This document shows, in pieces, positions 43,128 through 52,074 of a stretch of DNA of 64,000 nt (positions within the stretch are counted from its first letter, which is position 1; each line of letters starts with the position of its first letter). Source of the DNA: Aerococcus sanguinicola (GTDB lineage Bacteria; Bacillota; Bacilli; Lactobacillales; Aerococcaceae); NCBI RefSeq assembly GCF_001543145.1, contig NZ_CP014160.1, positions 1,116,001 through 1,180,000 of the forward strand, given 5' to 3'. The translations under genes and the position numbers were made by a program. The notes under the pieces were generated by a model. It had not been told where the DNA came from. It was given only the letters and a program-made list of their open reading frames with translations, and did not search any database.

Positions 43128-44423
43128 ATGACTAAGCCAAATCCAACTGAAAAATATAAGGGTTTTAATACGAAACAAGTTCACGCTGGCCACCAACTCG
43201 ATGAAACGGGTGCGCGGGCGGTACCGATTTATCAAACGACTTCCTATGTCTTTAAAGATGCTGAACAAGCGGCCAACCGCTTTGCCTTAACCGATGCGGG
43301 TGGGATTTATTCGCGTATCACCAACCCAACCGTGGGCGTCCTCGAAGAACGCGTGGCTGCTCTGGAAAACGGAACAGCTGGGATTGCGGTAGCTTCCGGA
43401 TCAGCGGCAATTACTTATGCCATCCTCAATATTGCTAAGACGGGGGATAATATTATCTCTGCGACCAGTCTTTACGGCGGAACCTTCAACTTATTTAGCG
43501 TGACCCTGCCTGACTTAGGGATTGAAACGCGTTTTGTCAAGGATATCGAAGATTTCGACGCCGTGGAAAAATTAATTGACGACGAGACCCGGGCCATCTA
43601 CCTGGAGACCATCGGCAATCCTAAGACCAACCTGATCGATATCGACAAGGTCAGCGCGTTTGCCCATCAACACGGCCTGCCTGTGATTGTGGATAATACC
43701 TTCGCCACACCTTACCTCTATCGGCCTCTAGACCACGGTGCCGATGTGGTGGTCCACTCTGCAACCAAATTCCTGGGCGGCCACGGGACAACTCTGGCAG
43801 GGATTGTCGTTGAAAATGGCCAGTTCGATTGGAAGAATAACGAGCGTTTCCCTGGCTTCTCGACGCCTGACTCTCACTATAATGGCCTGGTCTTCGGCGA
43901 CCTAGCACCAGCGGCCTTCACGACTAAGATCCGCGCCCAAGTTCTCCGCGACACCGGGGCCTGCCTGAGCGCTCAGGACGCCTTCCTGATTATCAATGGG
44001 ATTGAAACCCTGTCCCTGCGTGTGGAACGCCACGTGGCCAATGCAGAAAAGATCGCGAAACACTTAGAAGACCATCCTAAGGTAGACTGGGTGGCTTATC
44101 CTGGTCTGGAAAGCTCTCCTTACCATGAACTCGCTGAGCGTGACTTCCCGAACGGGGTTGGATCCATCTTCTCCTTTGGGGTTAAAGGGGGCAAGGAAGC
44201 TGGTATCCGCTTCGTGGATGCCCTAGAAATCTTCTCCAACCTGGCCAATGTGGCTGACGTCCGTTCCTTAGTGGTCCACCCTGCCTCAACCACCCATGCC
44301 CAATTATCCGATGAAGAATTGGAAGAAGCTGGGGTTGGCCAAGACCTGATCCGTCTATCGATCGGGATCGAAGATGTCGATGACCTGATTGCAGACCTCG
44401 ACCAAGCTTTGGACCAAGCCTAA
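43128..44423 (+). CDS. metY: O-acetylhomoserine sulfhydrylase (Cys/Met metabolism PLP enzyme)
   Basis: 431 residues from ATG 43128 (AAAAGGAG nine bases upstream), the typical length of MetY/O-acetylhomoserine aminocarboxypropyltransferase. Recognisable: [20 protein letters not shown] near the start, the YSRITNPTV region (about 62-70), [20 protein letters not shown] (about 185-204), and PLP lysine in [12 protein letters not shown] (about 206-217). It makes homocysteine from O-acetylhomoserine and sulfide. The related cystathionine enzymes are shorter (about 380). No riboswitch fits in the 119-base upstream gap, which shows only a TAGTAT-like -10 at about 43070. Confidence 0.93.
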   Translation: MTKPNPTEKYKGFNTKQVHAGHQLDETGARAVPIYQTTSYVFKDAEQAANRFALTDAGGIYSRITNPTVGVLEERVAALENGTAGIAVASGSAAITYAILNIAKTGDNIISATSLYGGTFNLFSVTLPDLGIETRFVKDIEDFDAVEKLIDDETRAIYLETIGNPKTNLIDIDKVSAFAHQHGLPVIVDNTFATPYLYRPLDHGADVVVHSATKFLGGHGTTLAGIVVENGQFDWKNNERFPGFSTPDSHYNGLVFGDLAPAAFTTKIRAQVLRDTGACLSAQDAFLIINGIETLSLRVERHVANAEKIAKHLEDHPKVDWVAYPGLESSPYHELAERDFPNGVGSIFSFGVKGGKEAGIRFVDALEIFSNLANVADVRSLVVHPASTTHAQLSDEELEEAGVGQDLIRLSIGIEDVDDLIADLDQALDQA

Positions 44424-44445
44424 ATTGATGATATAAAGAGAGAAG

Positions 44446-44472
44446 AAGAGCGGTGCGTCCGCTCTTTTTTGC
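44446..44472 (+). terminator. Terminator after metY
   Basis: AAGAGCGG-TGCGT-CCGCTCTT followed by TTTT. Confidence 0.92.
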
Positions 44473-44544
44473 TGCTTAAGTACCTTTTACTGTAAGGGGT
44501 TACATAGTTTTGCTATAATGAAGATATTAAAGGAGGTTATCAAG

Positions 44545-45282
44545 ATGGCATTAAAAAATAAAGTTGTTTTAATCTCTGGAGCAGCCTCTGGTATGGGCAA
44601 GGGCGAAGCCTTAGCCTTTGCAGAGGCAGGAGCCAAGGTTGTTATCGCTGATTTGGATAAAGAAAAAGCAGATCAAGTGGTTGCTGAAATTCAAGAAAAT
44701 AAGGGGACTGCCTTAGCGGTTGAAACGGATATTACCAGCACTGAAGCGATTGCCAAGCTCTACCAGCAGGTGAAAGAAAGTTTTGGAACGGTGGATGTTT
44801 TGGTCAATAATGCAGGGGTTTTTGACCAATACCAGCCCCTCCTAGATATGGACAAAGACAATTGGAATTTTTACCTGCAGATAAATCTGACGAGTGTCTA
44901 TGAAATGACCCGGACTTTTCTCCCTGATATGATTGAGAAAGGTGGGGGTAAGGTGATTAATGTGGCTTCGATTGCTGGCCTTGTTGCGGGTAAGGGCGGG
45001 GCTGCTTACACTGCTGCCAAACATGGTGTGATTGGCTTGACTAAGCATACGGCCAGTGAATATGCGGCCAAGGGCATCCAGTGCAATGCTATTGCCCCTG
45101 GAACTATTGAAACACCCTTGATCGCTGAGGTGAAAGATCAAATTCCTACCGACAATATTCCTGCTGACCGCTTTGGCCAAGTTGAGGAAGTGGCTAACCT
45201 GGTCCTCTTCCTGGCTTCAGACAAGAGTAATTTTATCAATGGCGTGACCCTGCCCATTGATGGGGGTTATACCATCCAATAA
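44545..45282 (+). CDS. Short-chain dehydrogenase/reductase
   Basis: 245 residues from ATG 44545 (AAAGGAGG eight bases upstream). Classical SDR: cofactor loop GAASGMGKG (about 12-20), NNAGVFD (about 87-93), catalytic Ser in NVASIAG (about 138-144) and YTAAK (about 153-157, Tyr and Lys). VIADLD after beta-2 suggests an NAD(H) preference through its Asp. FabG-like or acetoin/diol dehydrogenase-like activity is possible; the substrate cannot be read. It is a single-gene unit. Confidence 0.9.
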   Translation: MALKNKVVLISGAASGMGKGEALAFAEAGAKVVIADLDKEKADQVVAEIQENKGTALAVETDITSTEAIAKLYQQVKESFGTVDVLVNNAGVFDQYQPLLDMDKDNWNFYLQINLTSVYEMTRTFLPDMIEKGGGKVINVASIAGLVAGKGGAAYTAAKHGVIGLTKHTASEYAAKGIQCNAIAPGTIETPLIAEVKDQIPTDNIPADRFGQVEEVANLVLFLASDKSNFINGVTLPIDGGYTIQ

Positions 45283-45298
45283 AAGATTTAGCTTATGA

Positions 45299-45590
45299 GG
45301 GAGTGTGATAAAAGTCGATCAGGCCTGAATCAGCTAACGCATACTATATCTGTAAGTCGCTTGGCTTCGAAGAGCTATAGCAAGTGTCCGCGAACTATGG
45401 AAATTCGTTGACAAATGATTGGACATAGTTCGTAGTTGGGTTCGACTTGGCAGTTATGGAGTATTTTCACAAGTTAGAAACGAGCGAATACTTCTCCCTT
45501 ATTCTGACTTGCTCCGAGCATCCAAGCTTAACGCCAAGTTGCACACCCAGTACGAAGTGGATGTCAGGGCTGGCTTTTGAAACAGATTTT
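45299..45590 (+). repeat. Long-hairpin repeat interrupted by a second, inverted copy
   Basis: The outer element starts GAGTGTGATAAAAGTCG and ends CGAAGTGGATGTCAGGGCTGGCTTTTG written in pieces (CGAAGTGGATG; TCAGGGCTGGCTTTTG). It matches the intact variant at 5107-5220. Between GGACATAGTTCG and CGAAGTGG lies a complete minus-strand copy of the common type (about 45433-45552, TAGTTGGGTTCG ... CACACCCAGTA). Extra unexplained bases sit in the left half (about 45333-45390). Confidence 0.8.
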
Positions 45591-45615
45591 TGAAAATCCT
45601 TCGTAACTTACAAAG

Positions 45616-45650
45616 AGGCTGGAACTTTTGATCCAGCCTCTTTATTATAG
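45616..45650 (+). terminator. Terminator after the SDR gene and repeats
   Basis: AAAGAGGCTGGA pairs with TCCAGCCTCTTT, then ATTAT. Confidence 0.85.
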
Positions 45651-45784
45651 TAAGTATTTATTGAAAGGATTTTAAATTCGTCTTAAAGCGGCGCGACTTT
45701 TTGAGCAGATAGGGAGAAGATTGGCCGATAATTTGTTATGATAGCTTTAGTAACCTAGTGTTTAATGATGAAGGAGTGGTTCTT

Positions 45785-47134
45785 TTGGCAGATTTTGATT
45801 TATTGGTTCTCGGTGGTGGCAGTGGTGGTATTGCGACAGCTAACCGAGCCGCGGAACATGGGGCCAAGGTGGGCTTGGTTGAAGCCAAGCGCCTCGGTGG
45901 GACTTGCGTTAATATTGGCTGCGTACCTAAGAAGATCACTTGGTATGCCTCGCGCGTCCGTGATGCGATTGAAACTTACGGCCCTGGCTACGGTTTTAGT
46001 GCGGACAATGTCAACTTCGACTACCAGACCTTTAAGAAATCCCGGGACGCCTATATCGACCGGTCGCGTCAATCCTATACCCGGCAATTTGAGAAAAATC
46101 AAATCACTCTAATTGAAGGTTATGGCCGCTTTGTGGATGCCCAGACCCTGGAAGTCGACGGCAAGACTTATACGGCGGACAAGATCGTCATCGCCACTGG
46201 GGGACGGCCTAAAGTTCCGAATGTGGAAGGGCGCGAGCTCCTCTCAACCTCAGATGATTTCTTTGCTTGGGAGAGCTTGCCAGAATCTGTTGTGATTGTT
46301 GGGGCAGGCTACATCGGCGTTGAAATTGCGGGCGTTTTAAACGGGCTTGGTGTCAAAGTCGATGTCTTCGAGTTCCAAGACCAACCCCTAGCTGGCTTCG
46401 ACCAAATGTTGGTAGATACTGTTCTGGAATCCTTCGAAGACCAAGGCATCGCTTTCTACGGCGGCCAAGGCTTGGAAAAATTTGCGGAAGAAGAAGGCCA
46501 GATCGCCTGCTATGCGAATGGTGAGAAAGTTGCCAGCGCGGACAAGGTGCTGATGGCGATCGGACGGGCTGTCAATACCGATGACTTGAATTTAGAAGGG
46601 ATCGGTGTTCAGACCGACGAGAGGACCGGAGCGATTTTGGTGGACGATAACCATCAAAGCTCCGTTGCCAACATCTATGCGGTGGGCGACAACATCAACA
46701 AGGTCAACCTCACCCCCGTGGCCATCCGTGCCGGCCGCCAAGTCGCTGAATACCTCTACAACGGGGCAGCATCCGGCGCCATCAACTATGACAATGTCCC
46801 AACCGTGGTCTTCAGCCACCCCGCTCTCGGATCAATCGGCCTGAGCGAAGCTGACGCCATCGATAAATACGGCGAAGAGGCCATCAAGGTCTACACCAGC
46901 AACTTCTACTCCATGTACACCTCCGCTGCCGGCGAACGCGAAGCCTGCCACTACAAGGTGGTCTGCGCCGGCCCAGAAGAAAAAGTCGTCGGCCTCCACG
47001 GCACCGGCGAAGGCATGGACGAAATCCTCCAAGGCTTCGGCGTCGCCATCCAAATGGGCGCCACCAAGGCCGACCTGGACAGCGTCGTTGCCATCCACCC
47101 AACCAGCGCCGAAGAATTCGTCACCCTGCGTTAA
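45785..47134 (+). CDS. gor: Glutathione-disulfide reductase
   Basis: 449 residues, the standard length. FAD site GGGSGGIATANRAAEHG (about 9-25), redox disulfide GGTCVNIGCVPKK (about 38-50), NAD(P) site GAGYIGVEIAGVL (about 173-185), and C-terminal dimer-interface HPTSAEEF carrying the active-site His. It reduces oxidised glutathione with NADPH. The start is taken as TTG 45785, with AAGGAG ten bases upstream and the fold starting at once (ADFDLLVLGGG). An in-frame GTG at 45776 is less likely. A TATGAT -10 is visible at about 45737. The last third is richer in C at third codon positions than the first. Confidence 0.93.
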   Translation: MADFDLLVLGGGSGGIATANRAAEHGAKVGLVEAKRLGGTCVNIGCVPKKITWYASRVRDAIETYGPGYGFSADNVNFDYQTFKKSRDAYIDRSRQSYTRQFEKNQITLIEGYGRFVDAQTLEVDGKTYTADKIVIATGGRPKVPNVEGRELLSTSDDFFAWESLPESVVIVGAGYIGVEIAGVLNGLGVKVDVFEFQDQPLAGFDQMLVDTVLESFEDQGIAFYGGQGLEKFAEEEGQIACYANGEKVASADKVLMAIGRAVNTDDLNLEGIGVQTDERTGAILVDDNHQSSVANIYAVGDNINKVNLTPVAIRAGRQVAEYLYNGAASGAINYDNVPTVVFSHPALGSIGLSEADAIDKYGEEAIKVYTSNFYSMYTSAAGEREACHYKVVCAGPEEKVVGLHGTGEGMDEILQGFGVAIQMGATKADLDSVVAIHPTSAEEFVTLR

Positions 47135-47160
47135 TTCAAGCCCTAAATATCTGACAGATG

Positions 47161-47192
47161 GATCCCGAGCCCCACGCTCGGGGTCTTTTTTT
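47161..47192 (+). terminator. Terminator after gor
   Basis: GATCCCGAGC-CCCAC-GCTCGGGGTC followed by a T-run. Confidence 0.92.
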
Positions 47193-47204
47193 GTGGGGGT
47201 GGGT

Positions 47205-47410
47205 GGTGGTACCCACAAACGAAGTGCTCAATTGTGTATAAAATTTGTTTAACCCACAAATGAAGTGTCCAATTGTGGGTAAAATCTGTTTAACCCACAA
47301 TTGAAACCCTCGAGTGTGGATAGAATATGTTCCATCCACAATTGCAGTATTTGATTGTGGGTTAGAGAGAATTAACCCACAATCAGAAGGATCTAGTGTA
47401 GGTTGATGAT
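47205..47410. repeat. 41-bp array, ACCCACA/TGTGGGT version
   Basis: ACCCAC-type words at 47211, 47252, 47292, 47333 (ATCCAC) and 47375 are paired with TGTGGGT-like words about 20-25 bases on, spacing 40-42 bp. Nothing else was seen to 47508. Confidence 0.85.
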
Positions 47411-47508
47411 AGTTTTACTTAAACACGAAATCATTAAAGCAAACCTAATATATCAGGCAAGTATAAAATTTTTAAATTGAGTATCCAATCTAGTATCTAT
47501 TAAGAACT

Positions 47509-48414
47509 CTATTGTTCGATTGTTTGTGGAGAGTAAGGGTTTTGAAATTGCTTTGGATTTTTCCCTTTTAGATAGGTGAAATGGCGTTGGAGAATTTGAT
47601 GGATTTTGTAATAGCTCACTTTACCACAAGCAAAATCTTGAATAGCTGTACCATTCAATGTTCGATTTGGAAAAAGAAGGGCGTAATCATTGATGAGCTC
47701 TAAGACAGCTTCATCCTTAGAGAGAGTATGACCGCAGGAACATGCAAGATAATAACGAAAAATATTGAGCTTGTTACCACAGATACTGCAATGAAAACCT
47801 GGGTAAAACTTCTGAAAATCTTCTAATTCATTTGAGAATGGAGGACATTTTATTTCTTCTAATAAATAGCAAAGAGAATTTATTTCCGGGTTGAACTTTT
47901 CTTGGCTTAAGGATTGAAAATAATCTCGAGCTTGGTGGGGGAGCAGCACATTCTTAGTTACCGAATCATCCAAATCAGGATAGTTATAGGGATTGGCAAA
48001 ATATATTTTGGCCTCTAGATTGATTGATAATTGATGCTCTGCTAATAAGTTTTCCATGAAGAGCTGGGATTTGAGTAACTGTTGGCAAATATCGCGCTCT
48101 CCGGGATAGTTGTTAAAGCTCCAGCGGCGGTCTCGGCAGCTGACTTGAGCGCGGTAATTTTTCACTTCGATTAAACAAAGGCTTGAAGGAAATACCAGGA
48201 GCGAATCGATCTCAATATAAGCATCTTGGTATTGCCAGTTGCGATAATGAGCGAGGGGGTGGACATCTATTTGCTCCAACATGTGGTCGAAAGCTAATTC
48301 CCCCTCAAAACCTCGTTCGAAATGGTCCAGTTTTTTATGGCCTTCAGGTGTTAGTTGTTGATATTTCTTTAAAGTGCGAAAATACTGTAGCGTCAAGGAT
48401 TCTTTTCTAGTCAT
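47509..48414 (-). CDS. NERD-domain (nuclease-related) protein with zinc-ribbon-like segment
   Basis: 301 residues. Residues about 35-130 match the NERD domain: RGFEGELAFDHML, IEIDSLLVFP and CLIEVKNYRAQV, i.e. the E...D...ExK pattern of the PD-(D/E)XK nuclease fold. Residues about 208-240 hold CSICGN and, later, CSCGH, a possible zinc ribbon. The C-terminus looks like a small DNA-binding helix region (KIHQILQRHFTYLKG). The role is unknown. Such proteins are often linked to DNA processing or defence. Both flanks are 41-bp arrays, and its composition is more AT-rich than its neighbours. Confidence 0.8.
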   Translation of the reverse strand: MTRKESLTLQYFRTLKKYQQLTPEGHKKLDHFERGFEGELAFDHMLEQIDVHPLAHYRNWQYQDAYIEIDSLLVFPSSLCLIEVKNYRAQVSCRDRRWSFNNYPGERDICQQLLKSQLFMENLLAEHQLSINLEAKIYFANPYNYPDLDDSVTKNVLLPHQARDYFQSLSQEKFNPEINSLCYLLEEIKCPPFSNELEDFQKFYPGFHCSICGNKLNIFRYYLACSCGHTLSKDEAVLELINDYALLFPNRTLNGTAIQDFACGKVSYYKIHQILQRHFTYLKGKNPKQFQNPYSPQTIEQ

Positions 48415-48509
48415 TTTTATCCCTCCTATTAGATATATACACGGTTAATGTGGTTATTCATTAACTGATTTTTATTTTTTATAAATAATAGATTTGGATA
48501 AATGGATTG

Positions 48510-48720
48510 GCGGGTAAAGCCACAAATGAGGAGGGTAAGTGTGTGTTGGAATACTCTAATCCACAACAAAAGACTTCGAGTGTGGATTGGATAAGACTAG
48601 CCCCCAACGGAAGTTCTTGAGTGTGGGTTGAATTGATTTAACCCACAATAGAATATCCCGATTGTGGCTTGCGCTCTCCCAGCCCACAATCTCAGGTCTC
48701 GAGTCAATCTTGCATCAAAC
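48510..48720. repeat. 41-bp array, TGTGGGTT version
   Basis: TGTGG words at 48580, 48622 and 48663, with CCACAA/CCCACAA partners about 20 bases away and degenerate units on both sides. From about 48720 to 48840 nothing was recognised. Confidence 0.8.
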
Positions 48721-48847
48721 TCACTCTCCCCAAAAAGCCATTTCTGTATTTTCTGACCAAGCGAAGCAAGTTTTTTCAAAGAATTGTTTTTCGCTCTTCC
48801 CAGACTGTGGGGCTTTGGCGGTCTTTCCTGGGAGAACAATCTGTAAA

Positions 48848-48957
48848 ACACAAGATATTGTACGAGATTAATGTTGAAAATCTATATGTAGTCGGTTATG
48901 ATAGTTAGTGAGCTCAAGATATGGGGGAGTTAAGTCAGTCGGACCCCCTATATCTTG
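48848..48957 (+). promoter_or_regulatory. nrdD promoter with NrdR-like boxes and leader hairpin
   Basis: The promoter is TTGAAA (48874-48879), 17 bases, TATGAT (48897-48902). ACACAAGATATTGTA at 48848-48862 resembles an NrdR box just upstream. After the -10, CAAGATATGGGGG (48914) and CCCCCTATATCTTG (to 48957) form a strong hairpin whose arms repeat the AAGATAT core. NrdR represses ribonucleotide reductase genes. Confidence 0.5.
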
Positions 48958-49001
48958 TGTCCGATCGATAAAGGATACACAAGTTAGAAAGAGGGATTGG
49001 G

Positions 49002-51251
49002 ATGTTTAATGAGCAAACAACGCCAGAAATAAAGATCCAAAATATTAATTTGGAGGATTTGATGGTTGAGAAACGGGATGGGCACAAGGCTCATTTCCGG
49101 CCTTCTGCGGTTAAGCATTCGCTCGCCAAAGCCCTGGATGTGAAGGATGAGGAAGTGCTGGATAAGCTTTTCCAAGCGACCTTGGCTGAGATTTTCCAGG
49201 GGGATGCGGAGTCCCTCCAGTCTGCAGGGATTGCCCAAGCGGTGGTGCGTAGCCTAGAGAACTTTGGCTATACTGAAGCGAGTGAGCGCTACCGGATTTT
49301 CCGCCACAATAAGATGCAGTTCAATGATAAGCAGTATGATGTGTCGACTAAGCTGCAAGAATTTGCGGCAGGGGACAAGTTAGTCCTCAATGAGAATGCC
49401 AACAAGGACTCCCGGGTCTTCAATACGACCCGCGACCTGACGGCAGGGGTTTCGGCTAAGGCGATCGGGCTTTCTATGATGCCTAAGGAAGTAGCTAATG
49501 CCCACTTGAAGGGGGATATCCACTTCCATGACCTGGATTACTCGCCTTATTCTCCGATGACCAACTGCTGCTTGATCGACTTCCAAGAGATGTTGTCCAA
49601 TGGTTTCCATATCGGGAATGCGGAGGTGGAATCGCCTAAGTCCATCAACACGGCCTGCGCCCAGATTGCCCAAATTATTGCTAATGTGGCGTCTTCCCAG
49701 TACGGCGGTTGTTCAGCGGACCGGATCGATGAGGTCCTAGCTCCTTATGCCAAGCTGAACTTCGACAAGCACTTGAAGACAGCTAAGGAATGGATTGAGG
49801 GCGAGAACCGCCAGCGCGAATTTGCCTACGCCCGGACCAAGAAGGATATTTATGATGCCATGCAGAGTCTCGAGTATGAGATCAACACCTTGTACTCTTC
49901 CAATGGCCAGACACCTTTTACCACTCTTGGCTTCGGCTTGGGGACGGACTGGTTTGCTCGCGAGATTCAGTTGGCCATCCTGAATGTTCGTATCCAAGGG
50001 CTCGGCCGGGAAAAACGGACTGCTATTTTCCCTAAACTCGTCTTCACTATCCGTCGCGGGACCAACCTGGACCAGGGCGATCCCAACTATGACATCAAGC
50101 AAAAAGCTATCGAATGTGCTACCAAGCGGATGTACCCGGATGTTCTCATGTACGACAAGATTGTCGAGTTAACAGGGTCCTTCAAGGCGCCAATGGGTTG
50201 CCGGTCCTTCCTCCAAGGTTGGAAGGATGAACAGGGGTGCGAGGTCAACAGCGGCCGGATGAACTTGGGCGTTGTGACCCTGAACATTCCGCGGATTGCC
50301 CTAGAATCTGACCACAGCAAGGACCAGTTCTGGCAAATCTTTGATGAACGCTTAGAAGTCTTGAGAAAGGCCCTCCTCTACCGGGTGGAGCGGACCAAGG
50401 AAGCTAAGCCTGAGAATGCGCCCATCCTCTACCAATACGGGGCTTTCGGCAAGCGGCTCGATGAAGAAGGCGACGTGGATGAGCTCTTCAAGAACCGCCG
50501 GGCAACGGTGTCCATGGGTTATATCGGGCTCTACGAAGCCGCGACTTACTTCTACGGTCCAGACTGGGAAGATAATGCGGAAGCCAAGGCCTTCACCCTG
50601 GATATTGTCAAACATATGAAGGAAGTGGCGGACCAATGGGGGGATGACTATGGCTATCATTTCAGTATCTATTCCACCCCAAGTGAGAGTCTGACGGACC
50701 GCTTCTGCCGCCTGGACCAAGAAAAATTTGGCCAGGTTACGGACATTACGGACAAGGACTACTACACCAATAGCTTCCACTACGATGTCCGCAAGAATCC
50801 GACACCTTTTGAGAAGTTAGACTTTGAAAAGGACTATCCTAAATATTGCAGCGGCGGCTTCATCCACTACTGTGAATACCCTAACATGCGGCAAAATCCT
50901 AAGGCCTTAGAAGCGGTCTGGGACTTCGCTTATGACCGGGTGGGCTACTTGGGAACCAATACGCCCATCGACCACTGCTATGCTTGCGACTTCAGCGGGG
51001 ACTTTAAGCCGACTGAGCGCGGTTTCGAATGCCCACAGTGTGGCAACAACGACCCTGACAGCTGCGACGTGGTGAAGCGGACCTGCGGCTACCTCGGTAA
51101 TCCGAATATCCGTCCGATGGCAAAAGGCCGCCACAAAGAAATTAGCGCCCGGGTTAAGCATATGTCGGCAGACAATGCCTTGGTCAAGGACTCTAAAGCA
51201 GACACCATCGACCTCTTGAACCAAGATGCCCAAAGAAAGGCTGATGGCTAA
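49002..51251 (+). CDS. nrdD: Anaerobic ribonucleoside-triphosphate reductase, large subunit
   Basis: 749 residues. An N-terminal ATP-cone (about 15-100: KRDGHKAHFRPSAVKHSLAKA) senses dATP/ATP. The catalytic barrel follows (FHDLDYSPYSPMTNCC, about 172-187). Near the C-terminus is a zinc site with CYACDFSG and CPQCG, and the glycyl-radical loop RTCGYLG. It reduces NTPs to dNTPs without oxygen, using a glycyl radical put in place by NrdG, encoded next with a one-base overlap. AGAGGGA precedes ATG 49002. Confidence 0.97.
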   Translation: MFNEQTTPEIKIQNINLEDLMVEKRDGHKAHFRPSAVKHSLAKALDVKDEEVLDKLFQATLAEIFQGDAESLQSAGIAQAVVRSLENFGYTEASERYRIFRHNKMQFNDKQYDVSTKLQEFAAGDKLVLNENANKDSRVFNTTRDLTAGVSAKAIGLSMMPKEVANAHLKGDIHFHDLDYSPYSPMTNCCLIDFQEMLSNGFHIGNAEVESPKSINTACAQIAQIIANVASSQYGGCSADRIDEVLAPYAKLNFDKHLKTAKEWIEGENRQREFAYARTKKDIYDAMQSLEYEINTLYSSNGQTPFTTLGFGLGTDWFAREIQLAILNVRIQGLGREKRTAIFPKLVFTIRRGTNLDQGDPNYDIKQKAIECATKRMYPDVLMYDKIVELTGSFKAPMGCRSFLQGWKDEQGCEVNSGRMNLGVVTLNIPRIALESDHSKDQFWQIFDERLEVLRKALLYRVERTKEAKPENAPILYQYGAFGKRLDEEGDVDELFKNRRATVSMGYIGLYEAATYFYGPDWEDNAEAKAFTLDIVKHMKEVADQWGDDYGYHFSIYSTPSESLTDRFCRLDQEKFGQVTDITDKDYYTNSFHYDVRKNPTPFEKLDFEKDYPKYCSGGFIHYCEYPNMRQNPKALEAVWDFAYDRVGYLGTNTPIDHCYACDFSGDFKPTERGFECPQCGNNDPDSCDVVKRTCGYLGNPNIRPMAKGRHKEISARVKHMSADNALVKDSKADTIDLLNQDAQRKADG

Positions 51252-51820
51252 TGCGCAACCCCAAGCCCAAAGAGTGGACAGCGGAGAAATTCAGCAAAGG
51301 TAAGATTGCCGACTACAAGCCTTTTAACTTCGTGGATGGGGATGGCGTCCGTTGTTCCATCTATGTGAGTGGCTGTCCCTTCGCCTGCAAGGGCTGCTAC
51401 AATAAAATTGTGCAAAATTTCAACTATGGAGTAGACTATACCGATGAACTTGAAGAGCGGATCCTCAACGACCTGGCCCAACCCTATGTCCAAGGTCTGA
51501 CCCTGTTAGGGGGCGAGCCCTTCCTCAATACCCAGGTCCTCAACCGCCTGGTCGCCAAGGTGCGCGAGCGCTTCGGGGACACTAAGGATATCTGGAGCTG
51601 GAGCGGCTACTACTGGGAGGAACTCCTCCAGGAAACTGACGATAAACTCTGGCTCTTGAACCATATCGATGTGCTCGTGGATGGCCGCTTCGAACTCGAC
51701 AAGCTCGACTTGAACTTGCGCTTTCGCGGCAGTTCCAACCAGCGCATTATCGATGTGAAGAAGTCCCTGGCCCAGGGGGAGATGGTCCTCTGGCTAGACG
51801 GCAAGTATGATGATATTTAA
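51251..51820 (+). CDS. nrdG: Anaerobic ribonucleotide reductase activating protein (radical SAM)
   Basis: 189 residues. The radical-SAM cluster motif CPFACKGC (CxxxCxxC) is at about 41-48, followed by LTLLGGEPFLN (about 78-88). It uses S-adenosylmethionine and a [4Fe-4S] cluster to create the glycyl radical on NrdD. Its ATG overlaps the nrdD stop, so the two are made together. Length is normal. Confidence 0.96.
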   Translation: MRNPKPKEWTAEKFSKGKIADYKPFNFVDGDGVRCSIYVSGCPFACKGCYNKIVQNFNYGVDYTDELEERILNDLAQPYVQGLTLLGGEPFLNTQVLNRLVAKVRERFGDTKDIWSWSGYYWEELLQETDDKLWLLNHIDVLVDGRFELDKLDLNLRFRGSSNQRIIDVKKSLAQGEMVLWLDGKYDDI

Positions 51821-51825
51821 TGACA

Positions 51826-51869
51826 AAGCAGCTGACAATCCTATTTTTAGGAAGAGTCAGCTGCTTTTT
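51826..51869 (+). terminator. Terminator after nrdDG
   Basis: AAGCAGCTGAC pairs with GTCAGCTGCTT, followed by T. Bases 51899-51935 downstream (GGAGTAGATGCTCACTAGCAC) look like the right end of the 178-bp repeat. Confidence 0.9.
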
Positions 51870-52074
51870 GCTTTATTTGAAATATAAGGATTCACATCAA
51901 AGTGGAGTAGATGCTCACTAGCACAATATATCTTATAATAGAAGCTTTAAATGAATTTCTGATTTTGTATGACTTCGACTTCACTCGGGCCAAGTGGGGA
52001 AAGTTTTGTTATAATACATAGGACGGTGGGAGGATCTTGCCTCCCCAAACGAGTACGAAAAAGGAGCGTTATTT

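Noticed and set aside
45299..45590. Insertion sequence
   Set aside because: No transposase frame; the interruption is another short non-coding hairpin element.
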